A DNA stretch of 7,830 nucleotides from an uncultured Muribaculum sp. (GTDB taxonomy: Bacteria > Bacteroidota > Bacteroidia > Bacteroidales > Muribaculaceae): positions 1-7,830 of the forward strand of contig CANPDS010000113.1 of the NCBI GenBank assembly GCA_947573015.1. Reading direction: 5' to 3'. Within the stretch, counting starts at the first letter, position 1. Every line of letters starts with the position of its first letter. Position numbers and translations under genes: made by a program. The notes below the pieces were generated by a model. The model did no database searches. It worked only from the letters and a program-made list of their open reading frames with translations, and had not been told where the DNA came from. This document shows positions 1 to 6,154 of this stretch, in pieces.

Positions 1-803
1 ATCTTTCGGCTATCGCTTTCACGCGTGGGCCAGGTCTGCTCGGATCACTCCTCGTAGGAACATCTTTCGCAAAAGGTATGGCTCTTGGCCTCGGATGCAA
101 GATTGTCGATGTCAACCATCTTCACGGACACGTACTGAGCCATTTCATCCGTAAGGAGGAGAGCGATAAAGTGCCTGAATTTCCCTACCTGTGCCTGCTT
201 ATATCAGGAGGCAACTCTCAGCTCATACTCGTAAAAAGCCCACGAGACATGCAGGTACTTGGCCAGACAATCGATGATGCCGCAGGCGAGGCATTCGACA
301 AGTGCGCAAAAGTGATGGGACTCCCCTACCCCGGAGGCCCCCACATTGACAGGCTTGCCGCCGAGGGCGACCCCAAACGATTCAAATTTGCAAAGCCCCA
401 CATACCTGATCTCGACTACAGTTTCAGCGGACTGAAAACATCATTTCTATACACTCTGCGCGACAATGTAAAAATCGATCCTGACTTTATCGAGCGCAAC
501 AAGGCCGATCTCGCCGCATCACTTCAAGCTACCATCATAGCCATCCTTCTCGACAAACTCGACAAAGCGGTGAAGCTCACCGGAGTAAAGACTGTGGCTA
601 TCGGAGGTGGTGTATCGGCCAACTCCGGTGTACGCACTGCCGTAGCCGATTATTGCGCACGCCACGGACTCACCGCGTTCATCCCCGAACGAGCATTCAC
701 CACCGACAATGCCGCCATGGTGGCCATCGCCGGCTACTTCAAATACCTTGATGGCGAATTCTGCGAAATGAATGCCGCCCCATATGCCAGAGTGACTGTA
801 TGA
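1..803 (+). CDS. tsaD: tRNA N6-threonylcarbamoyladenosine (t6A37) synthase subunit TsaD, 3' part
   Basis: TsaD transfers the threonylcarbamoyl group from threonylcarbamoyl-AMP to A37 of ANN-decoding tRNAs, in the cytoplasm, together with TsaB and TsaE. The gene enters the window truncated. The frame is open from base 3, and 266 residues are visible. The family is about 335-340 residues long, so roughly 70 N-terminal residues are missing. Visible hallmarks are the GPGLLGSLLVG segment (27-59), the metal-binding HLHGH motif (HxxxH, 117-131), LISGGNSQL, DDAAGEAFDK, FSGLKTSF, GGGVSAN and the C-terminal TTDNAAM motif, whose Asp at 705 matches the conserved metal/nucleotide-site Asp. The internal ATG at 78 is not the real start, because conserved family sequence continues upstream of it. 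The stop codon overlaps the start of the next gene as ATGA, suggesting translational coupling. No lesion is seen in the visible part. Confidence 0.96.
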   Translation, partial: LSAIAFTRGPGLLGSLLVGTSFAKGMALGLGCKIVDVNHLHGHVLSHFIRKEESDKVPEFPYLCLLISGGNSQLILVKSPRDMQVLGQTIDDAAGEAFDKCAKVMGLPYPGGPHIDRLAAEGDPKRFKFAKPHIPDLDYSFSGLKTSFLYTLRDNVKIDPDFIERNKADLAASLQATIIAILLDKLDKAVKLTGVKTVAIGGGVSANSGVRTAVADYCARHGLTAFIPERAFTTDNAAMVAIAGYFKYLDGEFCEMNAAPYARVTV

Positions 804-1300
804 CCCCGGACAACGCCATAGCCTCCCGTCTGATTGATCTCCTCAGAGCGAGACATCTCACTGTAGCGACAGCCGAAAGCTGCACAGGGGGCAACATCGC
901 CCACAGTATAACCCTCATCCCCGGCAGCTCCGACGTGTTTGCCGGAGGTATAATATCATACAGCAACGACGTAAAGCACCGGTTGCTTGGTGTCGGCACC
1001 GACACACTACAGGAAAACGGTGCCGTGAGTCAACCTGTTGTAGAGCAGATGGTGGCCGGAGCATGCAGAATATGTGCCACCGACTGCGCCATGGCCACCT
1101 CCGGAATAGCCGGTCCCGGGGGTGCGGTTCCCGGCAAACCCGTAGGCACGGTATGGATAGCTGCAAAATATGGCGAAAACGTCATATCCTCACTCTACCA
1201 CTTCGACGGAAACCGTAGCGAAGTGATCACCCAGGCTACTGACACAGCTTTGCTGATGCTTACAGCCATGATCAACAACCGGGATCAAGAGGATATTTAA
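800..1300 (+). CDS. pncC: Nicotinamide-nucleotide amidase (CinA C-terminal domain family)
   Basis: This is a stand-alone CinA C-terminal domain of 166 residues. Members deamidate nicotinamide mononucleotide to nicotinate mononucleotide in pyridine-nucleotide recycling. Visible motifs are TAESCTGG (residues 24-31, with the conserved active-site Ser27), the FAGGIISYSNDVKHRLLGV segment (47-65) and TSGIAGPGG (100-108), followed by KPVGTVWIA. The length fits the single-domain form. The N-terminal MoCF-like domain of full CinA is absent. The start at 800 overlaps the tsaD stop by 4 bp, and there is no better start. The coupling is probably organisational, because t6A synthesis and NMN deamidation are not directly linked. 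The assignment to the family is secure. The amidase activity is inferred from the family. Confidence 0.93.
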   Translation: MTPDNAIASRLIDLLRARHLTVATAESCTGGNIAHSITLIPGSSDVFAGGIISYSNDVKHRLLGVGTDTLQENGAVSQPVVEQMVAGACRICATDCAMATSGIAGPGGAVPGKPVGTVWIAAKYGENVISSLYHFDGNRSEVITQATDTALLMLTAMINNRDQEDI

Positions 1301-1349
1301 TCGCAAGGAAATTTTTCTGCCCTGACAATCTGAACCGGATATTTTTTTG

Positions 1350-1357
1350 TAATTTTG
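1350..1357 (+). promoter_or_regulatory. Bacteroidetes-type -7 promoter element for hpt
   Basis: TAATTTTG matches the TAnnTTTG -7 consensus of the Bacteroidetes primary sigma factor. It lies 19 nt before the hpt ATG, so the predicted leader is very short (about 12-15 nt). No clear TTTG -33 element is visible at the usual spacing. The same 8-mer precedes HU and the first rhomboid gene in this window. Confidence 0.6.
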
Positions 1358-1376
1358 CCAAAACAATCATTATAGG

Positions 1377-1926
1377 ATGGAAACAGTGACATATAAAGGC
1401 TTGACTTTTCAGCCTTATATTACCAGCGAAACAATCCAGCAACGCATCAACGAGCTTGGCAAGCAGATAGGAAGCGAATATGCAGGGAAATGCCCTCTGA
1501 TATTATGTGTGCTCACAGGTGCGTTCCCATTTGCCTCCGATCTATTCCGCGCCATAGGTATTGATGCCGAAATAGCTTTCATTCGTCTGAAAAGCTACGA
1601 GGGAACATCCACAACCGGCAAGGTAAAACAAGTGATCGGAAGAACTCGATGGACGCGACATAATAGTAGTGGAAGATATTGTCGACACGGGCCATACCAT
1701 CAGCAACCTGCTGAAAGATCTGCATGCCAAAAATCCGGCATCGGTCAAAGTAGCTACCCTCCTCTTCAAGCCAGAGTCAGAGCAATGTGGAGTGGTACCC
1801 GACTACGTAGGATTCGAGATCCCGACAAAATTCATCATCGGATATGGGCTGGATCTTGATGGACTCGCACGCAACCTGCGCGACATATACGTGCTGTGCG
1901 ATCAGGCTGAGACTGCCGAAGCATAA
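1377..1926 (+). pseudogene. hpt: Hypoxanthine phosphoribosyltransferase, frameshifted
   Basis: Hpt converts hypoxanthine or guanine plus PRPP to IMP or GMP in cytoplasmic purine salvage. The first 88 codons (1377-1640) are a normal Hpt N-terminal half, with CVLTGAFPFASDL and the flexible-loop segment FIRLKSYEGTSTTGKV ending in VIG. The continuation lies in the +1 frame. From about 1639 it reads EELDGRDIIVVEDIVDTGHT, which contains the PRPP-binding motif, and then DYVGFEIPTKFIIGYGLDLDGLARNLRDIYVL to the stop at 1924-1926. Read as one chain it is about 182 residues, close to the family's usual 175-180. Each half is otherwise intact. Without a shift, the first frame runs on with unrelated sequence to 1859 and lacks the PRPP loop. 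The second half has only an internal GTG (1669) as a possible start. Causes could be a real mutation, a sequence or assembly error, or (unlikely) recoding. Confidence 0.88.
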
Positions 1927-1981
1927 GCCCCCCAAAATTATAATGGTATGGATGGAGTGTGCCAGCTTGGCCGCACTGCAT

Positions 1982-2011
1982 TTTGATTTGCAACGACGTT
2001 ACCTATATTCA
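1982..2011 (+). promoter_or_regulatory. Weak candidate promoter for adk
   Basis: The 117-bp gap before adk has a TTTG at 1982-1985 and, 18 nt further on, TATATTCA (2004-2011). The latter matches only part of TAnnTTTG. The rest of the leader to 2043 is very AT-rich. It is a candidate only, and adk could also be served by read-through from the hpt promoter. Confidence 0.25.
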
Positions 2012-2043
2012 TTTATATATTCAACAATATAAAATATACTGAA

Positions 2044-2628
2044 ATGTTCAATATTGTCATATTCGGTGCTCCAGGCAGTGGCAAAGGCACCCAGAGCGAC
2101 AAGCTGATTGAAGAATACGGATTGTATCATATCTCTACAGGAGAAGTACTCCGCGACCATATAGCTCGTGGCACAGAACTTGGAAAGATTGCCGACAGCT
2201 ACATATCGCAGGGCCAACTTATTCCCGACGAACTGATGGTGAAAGTGCTCGAACATGTGCTTGACAATACTCCCGAGGCTGAAAAAGGTGTAATTTTCGA
2301 CGGTTTCCCACGCACTATCCCCCAGGCAAAGGCACTCAAAGAGATGCTTTCTCGCCACAATTCTAAAGTACATGCCGTAGTAGGCCTTGAAGTAGAGGAT
2401 GATGAGCTGGTCGACCGTCTTCTAAAGCGCGGACAGATGTCAGGACGAAGCGATGACAACCTTGAGACCATCTCACGCCGTCTCAACGTCTACCATTCAC
2501 AGACCTCTCCTCTCCGCGATTACTATAAAGAAGAAGGCAAATACCACGCCATACCCGGATCGGGAGCAATTGATGAAATTTTCGCTGACATCAAGACTCG
2601 TCTTGATGCCGTAAAATCCGAAGCATAA
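2044..2628 (+). CDS. adk: Adenylate kinase
   Basis: Adk interconverts ATP + AMP and 2 ADP, setting the cellular adenylate balance. It is an essential cytoplasmic enzyme. The 194-residue protein begins MFNIVIFGAPGSGKGT, with the P-loop at residues 8-16. It continues with the AMP-binding HISTGEVLRDHI segment, the FDGFPRT motif and the lid/arginine segment KRGQMSGRSDDN followed by ETISRRL. The length is that of the short-lid form, and the lid lacks the four-cysteine zinc site found in many Gram-positive enzymes. Start and length agree with the family, and no lesion is seen. It lies 117 bp after hpt, and the purine-salvage link between the two genes makes functional sense. A helical protein of unknown function starts 23 bp downstream on the same strand. 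Confidence 0.97.
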   Translation: MFNIVIFGAPGSGKGTQSDKLIEEYGLYHISTGEVLRDHIARGTELGKIADSYISQGQLIPDELMVKVLEHVLDNTPEAEKGVIFDGFPRTIPQAKALKEMLSRHNSKVHAVVGLEVEDDELVDRLLKRGQMSGRSDDNLETISRRLNVYHSQTSPLRDYYKEEGKYHAIPGSGAIDEIFADIKTRLDAVKSEA

Positions 2629-2651
2629 AGCAAATGCCCAAAGCGTTATAA

Positions 2652-3227
2652 ATGCAAAACATACCCACACCTATACAGACTGCGGCGAAGGAAGTATACG
2701 ACATGCTCCTTCGCCGTCAGGCTTTTGAAGCGATGCAACTCGCCGATGAAGTCACCGCCGATGCCATGCAGCAATGGAAAAACGATCCTTCGGAAAACGC
2801 CGCAGCCGATCTGCATACAGCAGCATGCGCGCTCGCCGAAGCTCAGATCGCAGCCGGAAGGCTTAAGCCCGCACTGAACACGGCGCTGAAAGCCATAGCC
2901 ACAACCGCCCGATGCAACGCAGCACCCGAAGGATTGATGATGTGTTATCTCACAGCATGGAACGCTCTTGAACAATTGCTCAACCTTACCATACCCGACG
3001 ATGCCACACGTCAGGCCGTGGCTGACGCTACTCGCGAACTCGGCAATCTGCTTTACCATTATTATTACGCCACCGGAAAGAGCAATCCTGATTGTGCCGC
3101 ACTACAGGATGCCTACGACGCACTACGCGTGATCACCACTCTGGTACCGCTATCTCCCGATGCAGATGTAGCTCAATCGCTACATCTGCTCATAACCGCA
3201 CTTGGCGCGGCTCGGCTCGCCGAATAA
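2652..3227 (+). CDS. Alpha-helical protein of unknown function
   Basis: I do not recognise this 191-residue protein. It has no signal peptide and no membrane segment, so it is probably cytoplasmic. It is rich in alanine and leucine, and almost all of it looks helical. Residues about 10-95 resemble paired antiparallel helices of the TPR type, including a DLHTAACALAEAQIAAGRLKPALNTALKAI stretch, but I cannot identify a clean TPR consensus. No catalytic motif is visible. A short aromatic patch, LYHYYYATGK, lies near residues 134-143. The codon pattern resembles its neighbours. The start follows adk by 23 bp, so it is probably co-transcribed with it. A long palindrome 7 bp after its stop probably ends the transcript. 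The antisense frame at 2646-3059 is a shadow. A real gene is likely from length, context and even composition. Confidence 0.75.
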   Translation: MQNIPTPIQTAAKEVYDMLLRRQAFEAMQLADEVTADAMQQWKNDPSENAAADLHTAACALAEAQIAAGRLKPALNTALKAIATTARCNAAPEGLMMCYLTAWNALEQLLNLTIPDDATRQAVADATRELGNLLYHYYYATGKSNPDCAALQDAYDALRVITTLVPLSPDADVAQSLHLLITALGAARLAE

Positions 3228-3234
3228 TCCTGCA

Positions 3235-3302
3235 CAACAAGGTAAAATCAATCAGGGGTAGCGCTCAGTTGAGCGCTACCCCTGATTGATTTTACCTTGT
3301 TG
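3235..3302. terminator. Perfect 33-bp inverted repeat, probable bidirectional terminator
   Basis: The arms 3235-3267 and 3270-3302 are perfectly complementary over 33 bp and flank the 2-nt centre GT. The inner part is GC-rich (GGGGTAGCGCTCA on the left), and the outer part is AT-rich (GGTAAAATCAATCA). A transcript from either side therefore meets a strong GC stem followed by a U-rich stretch. It lies between convergent genes, 7 bp after the stop of the helical protein and 68 bp from the stop of the outer-membrane protein. This is the expected place for a shared terminator. The full 33-bp perfection is more than termination needs. Confidence 0.75.
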
Positions 3303-3370
3303 CTTATTGAACCGAATTAAACTTTTAATATTTAGAAACTAAGTTAGTTTAAAGCAATTCATTATGAATA

Positions 3371-3937
3371 TCAGAAGAGCCACGCGGCTGTTACCGTCCA
3401 GAAACGGTTTTTAGCATTCACATTGTCTTCTGGAACTTCATAAACCTTGGACAGACCGAGACCATAGCTTCCGGCAATCTGCAGATGGCTGAACAGCTCC
3501 ACACCGATACCGAAATTCCATGAGAAGTTCGACTTCTTATCATCCATACCTACTACCTTCGTATTGTGGATCAGATATGACCATTCAGGACCGGTAGCAA
3601 GATAAGGCACCACAAAACGATTAACTACAGGAAAGCTGAAACGGTACTTGAGATTTACCGGAATTGTGATATAATCATTGTGTACAGATTTATCAGCATC
3701 ACGGCGCACGTACATAAGAGATGCGTCAAAAGCAAATCCCAACAGAGGCACACGACCATCAAGCACGACACCACCTGTAAAACCGGTGCGGTTAGAGGAA
3801 CTGAAATCGCCCTTGCTGAAATGAAGTTCATTCATACACACACCCACTTTCGGGCCAAAACGAAGTTGAGCTGAAGCAGGCATCACAAATGCCAGCGACA
3901 TCATCAGAGCAACAATAAAAGTAGTAATTTTCTTCAT
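3371..3937 (-). CDS. Small outer-membrane beta-barrel (porin-like) protein
   Basis: This is a 188-residue exported protein. Residues 1-23 form a signal peptide (MKK start, hydrophobic core, ASA before Gln24) for type I cleavage. The mature part is a run of amphipathic strands with alternating hydrophobic and polar residues, GxxxG-type turns and aromatic girdle residues. It ends with ...AAWLF, whose terminal Phe is typical of proteins inserted by the BAM complex. Size and pattern fit the small 8-stranded OMP_b-brl type common in Bacteroidetes. No lipobox, plug domain or ligand site is visible, so the function (structural, adhesin or small porin) is open. The gene lies 50 bp downstream of HU on the same strand, so it may be read from the HU promoter. 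A duplicated AT-rich unit lies just before its start. Confidence 0.85.
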   Translation of the reverse strand: MKKITTFIVALMMSLAFVMPASAQLRFGPKVGVCMNELHFSKGDFSSSNRTGFTGGVVLDGRVPLLGFAFDASLMYVRRDADKSVHNDYITIPVNLKYRFSFPVVNRFVVPYLATGPEWSYLIHNTKVVGMDDKKSNFSWNFGIGVELFSHLQIAGSYGLGLSKVYEVPEDNVNAKNRFWTVTAAWLF

Positions 3938-3942
3938 GATTC

Positions 3943-3974
3943 AAAGAATATATAAATTAAAGAATATATAAATT
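3943..3974. repeat. Perfect 16-bp tandem duplication
   Basis: The unit AAAGAATATATAAATT occurs twice in direct succession (3943-3958 and 3959-3974). It fills most of the 50-bp gap between the HU gene and the outer-membrane protein gene. On the - strand each copy reads as a TATATATTCTTT block close to the gene start, so it could contain or alter promoter sequence. It does not match TAnnTTTG exactly. Confidence 0.9.
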
Positions 3975-3987
3975 AATGTATTTATAA

Positions 3988-4260
3988 TCAACGTATACGG
4001 CTATCCATCGCAGCACCGCCTTTGAATCGCACCGCACGGCGGCCAGGAATTTCCATGTGCTCGCCCGTATGGGGATTATACCCGGCCCGAGCCATCTTTT
4101 CCGACACAGAGAATGTGCCAAAACCCGCAAGAGCGACCTTGCCGTCCTTCTCAAGGGTGTCGATGATAATATCAAGGCAACTGTCTATAACTGTCCGGAC
4201 ATCAGCACGTGATACTCCAGTGACATCGGCTACAGTAGCCACAAGCTCGGTTTTATTCAT
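3988..4260 (-). CDS. HU/IHF-family DNA-binding protein
   Basis: This is a 90-residue nucleoid protein that binds and bends DNA as a dimer. The sequence follows the HU fold: an N-terminal helical part MNKTELVATVADVTGVSRADVRTVIDSCLDIIIDTLEKDGKV, the GFGTF turn (residues 46-50), and then the DNA-binding beta arm ARAGYNPHTGEHMEIPGRRAVRFKGGAAM. The arm keeps the Pro that intercalates in DNA, but it has GYNP in place of the usual GRNP. I chose the ATG at 4258-4260 because it gives the exact family start and length. The longer frame to 4323 would add 21 unrelated residues. The gene is divergent from the rhomboid operon and has its own promoter about 87 bp upstream. Whether it is a general HU or a specialised paralogue cannot be told. 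Confidence 0.95.
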   Translation of the reverse strand: MNKTELVATVADVTGVSRADVRTVIDSCLDIIIDTLEKDGKVALAGFGTFSVSEKMARAGYNPHTGEHMEIPGRRAVRFKGGAAMDSRIR

Positions 4261-4346
4261 GATGGGATGAGAGATTGATTTATGGTTAATTCCGGCAACT
4301 GGCTGCATACGGCACAGCCACACGATAGCAAGTTCCCGTTAGTGTG

Positions 4347-4354
4347 CAAAATTA
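4347..4354 (-). promoter_or_regulatory. Bacteroidetes-type -7 element for the HU gene
   Basis: On the - strand this reads TAATTTTG, matching TAnnTTTG. It would give a leader of about 80 nt before the HU start. The leader contains a 6-bp hairpin (4300-4305 with 4315-4320). No matching -33 TTTG is evident. Confidence 0.55.
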
Positions 4355-4459
4355 CACTTTAAATTCATATTACATGTCATTTCTGTTAAATAATGTACAA
4401 ATTTTACTTAAAAAAGTATAGGCAATTGAGCCAGACATGGCATTCCGATGTTTTTTCCT

Positions 4460-4467
4460 TAATTTTG
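4460..4467 (+). promoter_or_regulatory. Bacteroidetes-type -7 element for the rhomboid operon
   Basis: TAATTTTG matches TAnnTTTG and lies 24 nt before the ATG at 4492. It supports that ATG as the true start of the first rhomboid gene, since it falls inside the longer open frame that begins at 4393. The gap from 4261 to 4491 holds only the two divergent promoters and the HU leader. Confidence 0.6.
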
Positions 4468-4491
4468 CAACTCAAAAATCATACGTTACAT

Positions 4492-5268
4492 ATGTTTCGC
4501 AACGGTAATTCATTCTGGAGCGCCATGCCTCCGGTAACAAAGAATCTCATTATAATCAACGTAATCATATGGATTGCGATGATCGTGTACCCAAGCGCCA
4601 CCGCCAACAAGGTTATTGACTTTGCCGGTCTACACTATTGGAAAGGTGATGACTTCAATGTGGCACAGCTTTTCACATATATGTTCATGCATGATACCGG
4701 AAGCATAGCCCACCTGTTTTTTAACATGTTCACACTCTTCATGTTCGGCATCACACTTGAACGAGTGCTTGGAAGCGGACGATTCCTATTCTATTATATA
4801 ACATGCGGCGTTGGCGCGGCCCTTATACAGGAATTTACATGGATGCTGACTGCCGAGAGCCTTGCTGTGAAAGTGCTTGCGAATGCCTACGGAGTCGATT
4901 TCCCGGAAATGGCCGAGGCAATCAAGCGCGTCGACATGGGATTCACGGTAGGGAGCGTAGGAGAAAGTCTTCAGATGATCTACAGCCATTATCTGGTGAC
5001 TATCGGTGCTTCTGGAGCCATCTACGGAGTGCTTCTGGCATTTGGCATGCTATTCCCCAACCAACCATTATATCTCATGTTCATACCCGTGCCCATCAAA
5101 GCGAAATGGATGGTAATGGGTTATGGACTTATAGAAATAGCGCTCGGACTAAGTTCTGCCAACGACGGAATAGCCCACTTTGCCCATCTCGGCGGCATGA
5201 TATTCGGCGTACTGCTTATCCTATACTGGAAGCATCAAGGCATAATACGCAACAACCGTTACTATTAA
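4492..5268 (+). CDS. Rhomboid-family intramembrane serine protease (first of two)
   Basis: Rhomboids cleave transmembrane substrates within the inner membrane, using a Ser-His dyad. From ATG 4492 the protein has 258 residues and about six membrane segments. Visible catalytic features are HLFFNM (His74 and Asn78, oxyanion-hole positions), GASGAIYG (GxSG, nucleophile Ser174) and HFAHLGGMIFG (catalytic His232), so it should be active. A polar insert of about 45 residues (roughly 118-163) separates the third and fourth membrane segments and is longer than in minimal rhomboids. The frame is open back to 4393. The extra 33 residues do not look like family sequence, and a promoter element lies inside them, so I prefer 4492. 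The next rhomboid starts 25 bp downstream. Substrates are unknown. Confidence 0.94.
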   Translation: MFRNGNSFWSAMPPVTKNLIIINVIIWIAMIVYPSATANKVIDFAGLHYWKGDDFNVAQLFTYMFMHDTGSIAHLFFNMFTLFMFGITLERVLGSGRFLFYYITCGVGAALIQEFTWMLTAESLAVKVLANAYGVDFPEMAEAIKRVDMGFTVGSVGESLQMIYSHYLVTIGASGAIYGVLLAFGMLFPNQPLYLMFIPVPIKAKWMVMGYGLIEIALGLSSANDGIAHFAHLGGMIFGVLLILYWKHQGIIRNNRYY

Positions 5269-5293
5269 CTACCGTCACTTCTATACAGCAAAA

Positions 5294-6154
5294 ATGCCAT
5301 TTACCGACACCATAGCACAAATGTGGCGCAACTGCGATGTATGCATACGCCTCATTGCTATCAACGTGGCTGTATTCGCCATAATAATGGTGGCGCAGCT
5401 TGGCGCGTCTCTGTGCAATTCAGCAGTGGTGAGCATGGCGCTCCCATGGATCGAGTGCCCGGCAGGATGGCTGACATTGCTTTCGCGGCCATGGACACTG
5501 CTCACCTACATGTTTGTGCATGTCGACATATTTCATCTGATATTCAACATGCTCTGGCTATACATGTTCGGCAGTGTATTCATGCTCACCGGCATGGCGC
5601 GCCAACTCATCACACTATATCTTGGAGGAGGATTCGCCGGTGCTCTGTTTTTTCTGTCACGAAGCAGTTTTTACTGGATCACATGGGGTAGCCACGCATG
5701 GCTTGTGGGTTCATCAGCATCTGTAATGGCCATCATCACCGCCACAGCAATTCTCCATCCCAACTATCGCTGGAACATGATTCTTATTGGAGAGGTGGCT
5801 CTCAAATGGGTTGCTGTAGTAATAATCGCATTGACACTTATCGGTAGCGGCAGTTTTGCAGCTCATGCAGGAGGAGCGATTGCCGGTGTGATGTTTGCAG
5901 TAATGCTCAAGCGTGGCACCGATCTCTCTATCCCATTTGAAAAAATTTTCAAAGCATTCCGCAACACAATCCCGACTGAAAACCACTCTTCCGGCAGCCG
6001 CAGTCGTTATAATACAAATACCTCAACATACAGAGAGGCCGAACTTGACGAGATACTTGACAAGGTGCGCCGCTCCGGTTACTCCTCGCTTTCAGCATCC
6101 GAAAAAAAACGTCTGATCGAACTCTCGCGTCCTGACACAGATCTTAAGAAATGA
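5294..6154 (+). CDS. Rhomboid-family protease with C-terminal cytoplasmic helical domain (second of two)
   Basis: This is a 286-residue inner-membrane protein with about six membrane segments over residues 15-205. It has the HLIFNMLWLYMFG motif (His81, Asn85), the active-site loop VGSSASVMAI (Ser141 in a GxSA context rather than GxSG) and AAHAGGAIAG (His191), so the dyad is complete. The Gly-to-Ala change after the serine is one I associate with Bacteroidetes rhomboids and need not abolish activity. Residues about 210-286 form a soluble tail: a Ser/Asn/Thr-rich linker, then a helical segment ELDEILDKVRRSGYSSLSASEKKRL. This resembles the small C-terminal domain of Bacteroidetes rhomboids (DUF6576-like). 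The stop overlaps the next gene's start as ATGA. It is not a recent duplicate of the preceding rhomboid, because the two differ throughout. Confidence 0.93.
   Translation: MPFTDTIAQMWRNCDVCIRLIAINVAVFAIIMVAQLGASLCNSAVVSMALPWIECPAGWLTLLSRPWTLLTYMFVHVDIFHLIFNMLWLYMFGSVFMLTGMARQLITLYLGGGFAGALFFLSRSSFYWITWGSHAWLVGSSASVMAIITATAILHPNYRWNMILIGEVALKWVAVVIIALTLIGSGSFAAHAGGAIAGVMFAVMLKRGTDLSIPFEKIFKAFRNTIPTENHSSGSRSRYNTNTSTYREAELDEILDKVRRSGYSSLSASEKKRLIELSRPDTDLKK

Noticed and set aside
1999..2373. 124-residue open frame on the - strand over adk
   Set aside because: It is a shadow of the conserved adk gene with no recognisable motif.
2646..3059. 137-residue open frame on the - strand
   Set aside because: It is antisense to the helical protein gene, its translation is Cys/Gly-rich without family features, and it lacks a promoter.
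3235..3302. Invertible promoter or recombination site
   Set aside because: Only 2 nt lie between the arms, so there is nothing to invert, and no recombinase gene is nearby.
3336..3350. Second small palindrome AAACTAA-G-TTAGTTT
   Set aside because: It is a short AT-only stem in an AT-rich gap. It may add to termination of the - strand gene but is too weak to call.
4261..4323. Longer N-terminus for HU
   Set aside because: It adds 21 residues before the exact family start MNKTEL.
4393..4491. Longer N-terminus for the first rhomboid
   Set aside because: The 33 extra residues are not rhomboid-like, and a -7 promoter element lies at 4460-4467 inside them.
4803..5315. 170-residue open frame on the + strand
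   Set aside because: It is the other frame of the first rhomboid gene, Arg/His-rich as expected for a shadow.
5323..5691. 122-residue open frame on the + strand
   Set aside because: It is a shadow within the second rhomboid gene, which has clear family motifs in its own frame.
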